A DNA stretch of 10,183 bases, taken from Streptococcus hyointestinalis. Lineage in GTDB: Bacteria; Bacillota; Bacilli; Lactobacillales; Streptococcaceae. A program made the translations under genes and the position numbers. Positions 5,726-10,183 of the stretch are shown one piece after another. The stretch's first letter is position 1. Each line of letters begins with the position of its first letter. Location of the stretch: the NCBI RefSeq assembly GCF_900459405.1, contig NZ_UHFN01000001.1, forward strand, positions 1-10,183. Direction: 5' to 3'. The notes beneath the pieces are model-generated. The model searched no databases. It worked only from the letters and a program-made list of their open reading frames with translations, and had not been told where the DNA came from.

Positions 5726-7238
5726 ATGGAGTCACAAGATAAAGTGATTGAAAGTCTAACAAAAACCATTGAAATCATGACCAACGAGTTGACCCTTCTT
5801 CGTGAACAGGTTGAGTATCTGAGACAGAAACTCTACGGAAAATCATCAGAGAAGGTTGTGTATCAACCAGGTCAGCTGAGCTTGTTTGGGGATGAAATTC
5901 TCCCTGAAGAAGAAGCTGACTTACCCAGTTGAAACAGAAACGATTACCTATAAACGCAAGAAAGCTAAGGGAGTTCGTCAGGCTATTTTCAGCCAATTCA
6001 CTCCAGAGATTGTTCATCACGAATTGCAGGGCGAAGATTGTACCTGTCCAGACTGTCATGGTCAGTTGAAGGAGATTGGCTCAGCTGTTCAACGACAAGA
6101 ATTGGTCTTTATTCCTGCACAATTAAAGCGGATTGACCATGTTCAACACGCATACAAGTGTCAGGCATGTAGTCAGAAGAATCTGAGCGATAAGATTATC
6201 AAGGCTCCTGTTCCTAAGGCACCTTTGGTACACAGCTTGGGCTCAGCCTCTATCATCGCCCACACCATTCACCAGAAGTTCAATCTGAAGGTGCCCAATT
6301 ACCGTCAGGAAGAGGATTGGAACAAGCTTGGTCTGCCCATCAGTCGCAAGGAAATGGCCAACTGGCACATCAAGTCTAGTCAGTATTATTTCGAGCCGAT
6401 TTATAATCTGTTACACGAGAAATTGTTGGAGCAGCCTATTCTCCATGCGGATGAAACTTCCTACAAGGTCTTAGAAAATGATAGCCAGTTGACCTTCTAC
6501 TGGACTTTCTTGTCTGGGAAGCATGAGAAAAAGGGAATTACCCTCTATCATCATGACAAACGACGGAGTGGATTGGTTGTGGAGGAATTTCTTGGAGATT
6601 ATGCGGGTTATGTACACTGTGACATGTGGTCAGCCTATCGGCAGTTAGACAAGGCTCAGTTGGTTGGCTGTTGGGCTCATGTCAGAAGAAAAATTCTTTG
6701 AGGCGACTCCTAAGAAGACAGACAAGACTTCTTTAGGAGCTAAGGGATTAGCTTATTGCGACCGCCTGTTTTCCTTGGAGAATGACTGGCTGACTTGTCT
6801 ACTGAGGAACGGCTACATAAACGCCAGACAAGAGTTGGCACCCTTGATGGACGAGTTCTTTAATTGGTGTCGCAATCAGGCCGTTTTGCCAGGTTCCAAA
6901 TTGGGTACTGCAATGGAGTATAGCCTCAAATACGAAACCACCTTCCGAACCGTTCTCTCGGATGGCGATTTAGTCCTGTCAACAATATGGTGAGAGGGCT
7001 ATGAAGACCTTGGTGATGGGACGTAAAATTGGCTGTTCTCTCAAAGCTTTGAGGGGGCCAAGTCGACAGCTATCATTTTGAGTCTTTTTGGAAACTGCTA
7101 AACGACACGGTCTTGATGCAGAGAAATATATGGACCTATCTTCTAGAACACTTACCTAACGAAGAGACGCTCGCAAAAAAAGAAGTTCTGGAGGCTTATT
7201 TACCATGGGCTGAAAATATTCAAGAAAAGTGCAAATAG
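5726..7238 (+). pseudogene. tnpC: IS66-family transposase TnpC, broken by multiple frameshifts
   Basis: Restoring seven 1-bp indels gives about 503 residues, a normal TnpC length. The domains in order are an N-terminal coiled coil (LTLLREQVEYLRQKLYGKSSEK), a CPDCH...CQAC zinc finger, the DDE core with HADET (D codon at 6450-6452) and HCDMWSAYR (D codon at 6621-6623), and the C-terminal NNMAERAMKTL (E codon at 6992-6994) followed by a RKNWLFSQSFEGAKS-like end. Apparent indels are: extra C at 5924-5926, extra A in 6689-6693, missing base near 6980, missing base near 6990, missing A in 7025-7028, extra T in 7085-7089, and extra G at 7132-7133. The intact gene would catalyse cut-and-join of the element ends. 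As sequenced it cannot make the enzyme. Its own ribosome binding site is AAGGAGG, 7 nt before ATG. Several changes fall in homopolymers, so error versus decay is open. Confidence 0.88.
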
Positions 7239-7239
7239 A

Positions 7240-7276
7240 AAAAGGTTCCAGAGTCGACAGGACTTTGGAGCCTTTT
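7240..7276 (+). terminator. Terminator-like hairpin after tnpC
   Basis: AAAAGGTTCCAGAGT (7240-7254) pairs with ACTTTGGAGCCTTTT (7262-7276) through 15 bp with two wobbles and a 7-nt loop, starting 2 nt after the tnpC stop. It may stop element transcription or form part of the IS right end. Confidence 0.75.
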
Positions 7277-7283
7277 CAACATA

Positions 7284-7303
7284 CCTTGTTATTGGGCGGT
7301 TAC
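7284..7303 (-). repeat. Probable IS66 right terminal inverted repeat
   Basis: Read inward on the minus strand from 7303 the sequence starts GTAACCGCCCAATAACAAGG. IS66-family ends typically start GTAA followed by a GC-rich stretch. It lies 27 nt beyond the post-tnpC hairpin, the expected place. No matching left copy is visible, so the call rests on form and position only. Confidence 0.45.
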
Positions 7304-7419
7304 GACTTTTCCAACCATCGACCACCACGCTTATGAGCTTGGCAAATGCGCTTTTAGACAAGCCATCTCCCCAACTAAAGCAAGAACGTCCCTTTACTTC
7401 TAAACTTATCTGGCGCTAA
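7304..7419. other. Unassigned 116 bp between IS66 and the adhesin terminator
   Basis: I find no recognisable gene. The plus strand has a short open stretch ending ISPTKARTSLYF and a TAA at about 7400. The minus strand has an open frame running from about 7418 into the IS66 tail. Neither has a start with a ribosome binding site. It may be a remnant of a gene cut by the IS66 insertion. Confidence 0.3.
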
Positions 7420-7447
7420 AAAACCACCTCCGCTTGGAGGTGGTTTT
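7420..7447 (-). terminator. Rho-independent terminator of the SRR adhesin gene
   Basis: AAAACCACCTCC (7420-7431) and GGAGGTGGTTTT (7436-7447) form a perfect 12-bp stem with a GCTT loop. On the minus strand it is followed by a run of T and lies 7 nt past the in-frame stop at 7455-7457. It would work in both directions. Confidence 0.9.
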
Positions 7448-7454
7448 CTGTTAC

Positions 7455-10183
7455 TCAATGATGAGTAGAGTGATTAAGCTTCATCATCTGCTTTTTTCTT
7501 TTTCTTCTTACAAGGAGGAAGGCTCCAAATAGAGCGCCACTTCCTAGAAGATCTGCACTAGAAGCGTCGTCACCTGTACTTGGCAATTTAGCATTTGCTG
7601 GTTTTTGACGTGGCGTTTTCGCTTGTGCTGTGGTTGTTAGAGATGACTCTGAGCTTGATACTGATACTGATTCTGATGATGAGACTGACTCATATGATGA
7701 AACTGATTTCTGAGCTTGAGACTGACTCTGAACTGCTTACTGATTCTGAACTTGAGACTGATTCAGAACTTGAGACTGACTCTGAGCTTGATACTGATTC
7801 TGAGCTACTTACTGATTCAGATGTTGAGACAGATTCTGAGCTGCTTACTGATTCAGATGATGATACTGACTCTGAGCTACTTACTGATTCAGACGCTGAT
7901 ACTGATTCTGAGCTTGATACTGACTCAGACGTTGATACTGACTCTGAGCTTGAAACTGATCTGAGCTTGATACTGATTCAGATGATGACACTGACTCTGA
8001 ACTTGAAACAGATTCTGAGCTTGATACTGATTCAGATGTTGATACTGATTCTGAGCTACTTACTGATTCAGATGATGACACTGACTCTGAGCTACTTACT
8101 GATTCAGACGTTGATACTGACTCTGAGCTACTTACTGATTCAGATGTTGAGACTGATTCTGAGCTACTTACTGATTCAGATGTTGATACTGATTCAGACG
8201 CTGATACTGATTCTGAGCTTGAAACAGATTCTGAGATGGATTCGGATACAGATTCGCTAACTGACTCGGAGATGGATTCAGATACAGATTCGCTAACTGA
8301 CTCGGAGATTGACTCTGATACTGATTCACTTACGGATTCTGAGATGGACTCGGATACAGATTCACTCACGGATTCTGAGATGGATTCTGAAACGGATTCA
8401 GACACAGATTCTGAAATTGATTCTGAGATGGATTCTGAAATTGACTCGGATACTGACTCGGATACAGATTCTGAGATTGACTCGGATACAGATTCTGAGA
8501 CGGACTCTGACACAGATTCTGAGATGGATTCTGAAACGGATTCAGACACAGATTCTGAAATTGATTCTGAGATGGATTCAGATACTGACTCAGACACGGA
8601 TTCTGAAATTGACTCGGATACTGACTCGGATACAGATTCTGAGATTGACTCAGATACGGATTCTGATACTGATTCTGAGATTGATTCTGAAACGGATTCT
8701 GAAACGGATTCAGACACAGATTCTGAAATTGATTCTGAGATGGATTCAGATACTGACTCAGACACGGATTCTGAAATTGACTCGGATACGGATTCTGAGA
8801 CGGACTCTGACACAGATTCTGAGATTGACTCAGATACTGATTCTGAAACGGATTCTGAAACGGATTCAGACGCAGATTCTGAAATTGATTCTGAGATGGA
8901 TTCAGATACTGACTCAGACACGGATTCTGAAATTGACTCTGATACTGACTCTGAAACGGACTCGGATACAGATTCTGAGATTGACTCTGATACTGATTCG
9001 GAGACGGATTCCGAAACGGACTCACTTACTGACTCGCTTACTGATTCTGATACTGACTCAGAGATTGACTCAGATACAGATTCTGAAACGGATTCAGACA
9101 CTGACTCAGATACTGATTCTGAAACGGACTCGGATACTGATTCTGAAATTGACTCAGACACGGATTCTGAGACTGACTCTGACACAGATTCTGAAATTGA
9201 CTCAGACACGGATTCTGAGACGGACTCACTTACTGACTCGGATACAGATTCTGACACTGACTCGCTTACTGACTCAGAAATTGACTCAGACACGGATTCT
9301 GAGACTGACTCTGACACAGATTCTGAAATTGACTCAGACACGGATTCTGAGACGGATTCAGACACTGACTCGCTTACTGATTCTGAGATTGACTCTGAAA
9401 CGGATTCAGACACTGACTCGCTGACTGATTCTGAGACGGACTCAGAGATTGACTCAGATACAGATTCTGAAATGGATTCTGAGACGGACTCTGAGACGGA
9501 CTCAGACACAGATTCTGAGATTGATTCTGAGACTGACTCGGATACAGATTCTGAGATTGACTCTGATACTGACTCAGACACGGATTCGGAGATTGACTCT
9601 GAGACGGATTCGGAAACGGACTCACTTACTGACTCGGATACAGATTCTGAGATTGATTCTGATACGGATTCAGACACTGACTCGGATACAGATTCTGAGA
9701 TTGACTCAGATACAGATTCTGAAATTGATTCTGATACGGATTCAGACACTGACTCGCTTACTGATTCAGATACTGACTCTGAGACTGACTCAGATACAGA
9801 TTCTGAAATTGATTCTGAGATTGACTCAGACACGGATTCTGATACTGACTCAGATACTGACTCGGATACAGATTCTGAAACTGACTCGGAAATTGATTCT
9901 GAGACTGACTCTGAGATTGACTCGGATACTGACTCAGAAATTGACTCGGATACGGATTCTGAAATTGATTCTGAAACGGATTCAGACACTGACTCAGAGA
10001 TTGACTCTGAAACGGACTCGGATACAGATTCTGAGATTGACTCTGAGACTGACTCGGATACAGATTCTGAGATTGACTCTGATACTGATTCTGAGACTGA
10101 CTCAGACACAGATTCTGAAATTGATTCTGATACGGATTCAGACACTGACTCGCTTACTGATTCAGATACTGACTCTGAGACTG
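7455..10183 (-). CDS. Serine-rich repeat surface glycoprotein (LPxTG adhesin), C-terminal part, frame disrupted
   Basis: This is the C-terminal part of a large cell-wall adhesin; the N-terminus lies beyond the right edge. In order on the minus strand it has more than 650 residues of SESV/SESI repeats (10183 to about 8222), a [16 protein letters not shown] variant region (about 8222-7710), a linker ([20 protein letters not shown]), the sortase motif LPSTG (codons at 7572-7586), a hydrophobic helix ([14 protein letters not shown]) and a basic tail. Relatives such as GspB, Fap1, PsrP and Srr1 are O-glycosylated on serines, exported by accessory Sec, anchored by sortase A, and bind host or bacterial ligands through N-terminal domains. 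A base is missing at about 7960, which as read leads to a stop at 7881-7883 before the anchor. An extra T at 7707-7709 restores the frame. The tail reads [17 protein letters not shown]; one more A in the A6 tract would give KKADDEA and TAA at 7474-7476, a more typical end. Confidence 0.88.
7710..8221 (-). repeat. C-terminal variant serine repeats ([12 protein letters not shown] type)
   Basis: Here every second SES unit is replaced by SSS, STS or SAS, giving an 8-residue period ([16 protein letters not shown]). It lies between the regular SESV/SESI array and the anchor linker, and contains the missing base near 7960 and the extra T near 7708. Confidence 0.8.
8222..10183 (-). repeat. Regular SES[V/I] tandem array of the SRR domain
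   Basis: The unit is a 12-bp tetrapeptide S-E-S-V or S-E-S-I, repeated without a frame break through 8222-10183 and off the edge. Synonymous codons (TCA/TCT/TCC/AGC, GAA/GAG, GTA/GTC/GTT) keep neighbouring units different, although blocks of about 76-88 bp are copied exactly. Only one unit carries alanine for V/I (SESASES, plus-strand 8869-8876). In the family this domain is a glycosylated, extended stalk. Confidence 0.92.

Larger units (their letters stand above)
5065..7303 (+). mobile_element. IS66-family insertion sequence, defective, left end not identified
   Basis: The standard IS66 set of three genes in order (Orf1, tnpB, tnpC) is present with a candidate right end at 7303. The left end is not recognisable. 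It may be divergent, or may have been lost where the IS110 element adjoins it. With tnpC broken the copy could move only if a transposase were supplied from elsewhere and both ends survive. The left limit given here is arbitrary, set before the candidate promoter. Confidence 0.7.

Noticed and set aside
3735..7303. IS110 plus IS66 as a novel composite transposon carrying cargo
   Set aside because: The two families use unrelated mechanisms, no passenger gene lies between them, and no shared ends are visible. Adjacent independent insertions suffice.
7595..8260. Plus-strand open frame with [15 protein letters not shown] repeats, resembling an SD-repeat adhesin
   Set aside because: It is the reverse complement of the SRR repeats. 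Its frame switches at 7708 and 7960 where the minus-strand gene has indels, and the LPSTG anchor and terminator are on the minus strand.
8309..9424. Long plus-strand open frame opposite the adhesin repeats ([13 protein letters not shown] protein)
   Set aside because: A 12-bp repeat with no stop in this frame stays open indefinitely. There is no ribosome binding site, the composition is implausible, and the minus-strand SRR reading is a known family.
8222..10183. Possible CRISPR-like or satellite repeat array
   Set aside because: The unit is 12 bp, coding and in frame, with no unique spacers.

Overview
The window is chromosomal DNA of a low-GC Gram-positive coccus, most likely a Streptococcus. 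The grounds are a serine-rich repeat (SRR) adhesin with an LPxTG signal, an IS66-type element with the short Orf1/TnpB/TnpC layout common in streptococci, a Cof-type HAD phosphatase fused to a pyrophosphohydrolase-like domain, and a TetR gene divergent from a 2-hydroxyacyl-CoA dehydratase activase. The species cannot be fixed from the sequence alone.

Layout. Positions 1-150 (minus) hold the N-terminus of an activase. Positions 151-369 are a divergent control region with three copies of TGTTGCTTA, probably operators for the TetR regulator at 370-978 (plus). A bidirectional terminator separates that gene from the convergent HAD/pyrophosphohydrolase gene (1025-2425, minus), which has its own promoter at 2481-2509. 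Next comes a PrsW-family membrane protease gene (2553-3371, minus) with one in-frame TAA at codon 35. Upstream of it lies an intact IS110-family transposase gene (3735-4988, plus). Its ~300-nt 5' non-coding region folds into several stem-loops and is a good candidate for a bridge RNA. Immediately downstream is an IS66-family element: Orf1 (5158-5343), TnpB (5324-5674), and a TnpC gene (5726-7238) broken by about seven single-base indels. Its right end is probably at 7303. About 115 bp of unassigned DNA and a strong terminator follow. From 7455 to the window end (minus) lies the C-terminal part of a very large SRR surface glycoprotein.

How the parts relate. The left third is ordinary housekeeping and regulatory DNA. 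The IS110/IS66 pair sits between the prsW gene and the SRR adhesin. SRR glycoproteins are normally glycosylated and exported by an accessory Sec (SecA2/SecY2/Asp) locus, which is not in this window and probably lies beyond its right edge. The adhesin reading frame carries two mutually compensating 1-bp indels (about 7960 and 7708) and a doubtful A-tract near its C-terminus. Because the IS110 and HAD genes are clean, these and the TnpC indels are either real local decay or local sequence error. The repeat region also shows long, exactly duplicated blocks at offsets that are all multiples of 12 bp, a record of in-frame expansion by recombination.

No wholly new system is evident. The most interesting items are the putative IS110 bridge RNA, the TetR operator cluster, and the repeat architecture and frame state of the SRR gene.
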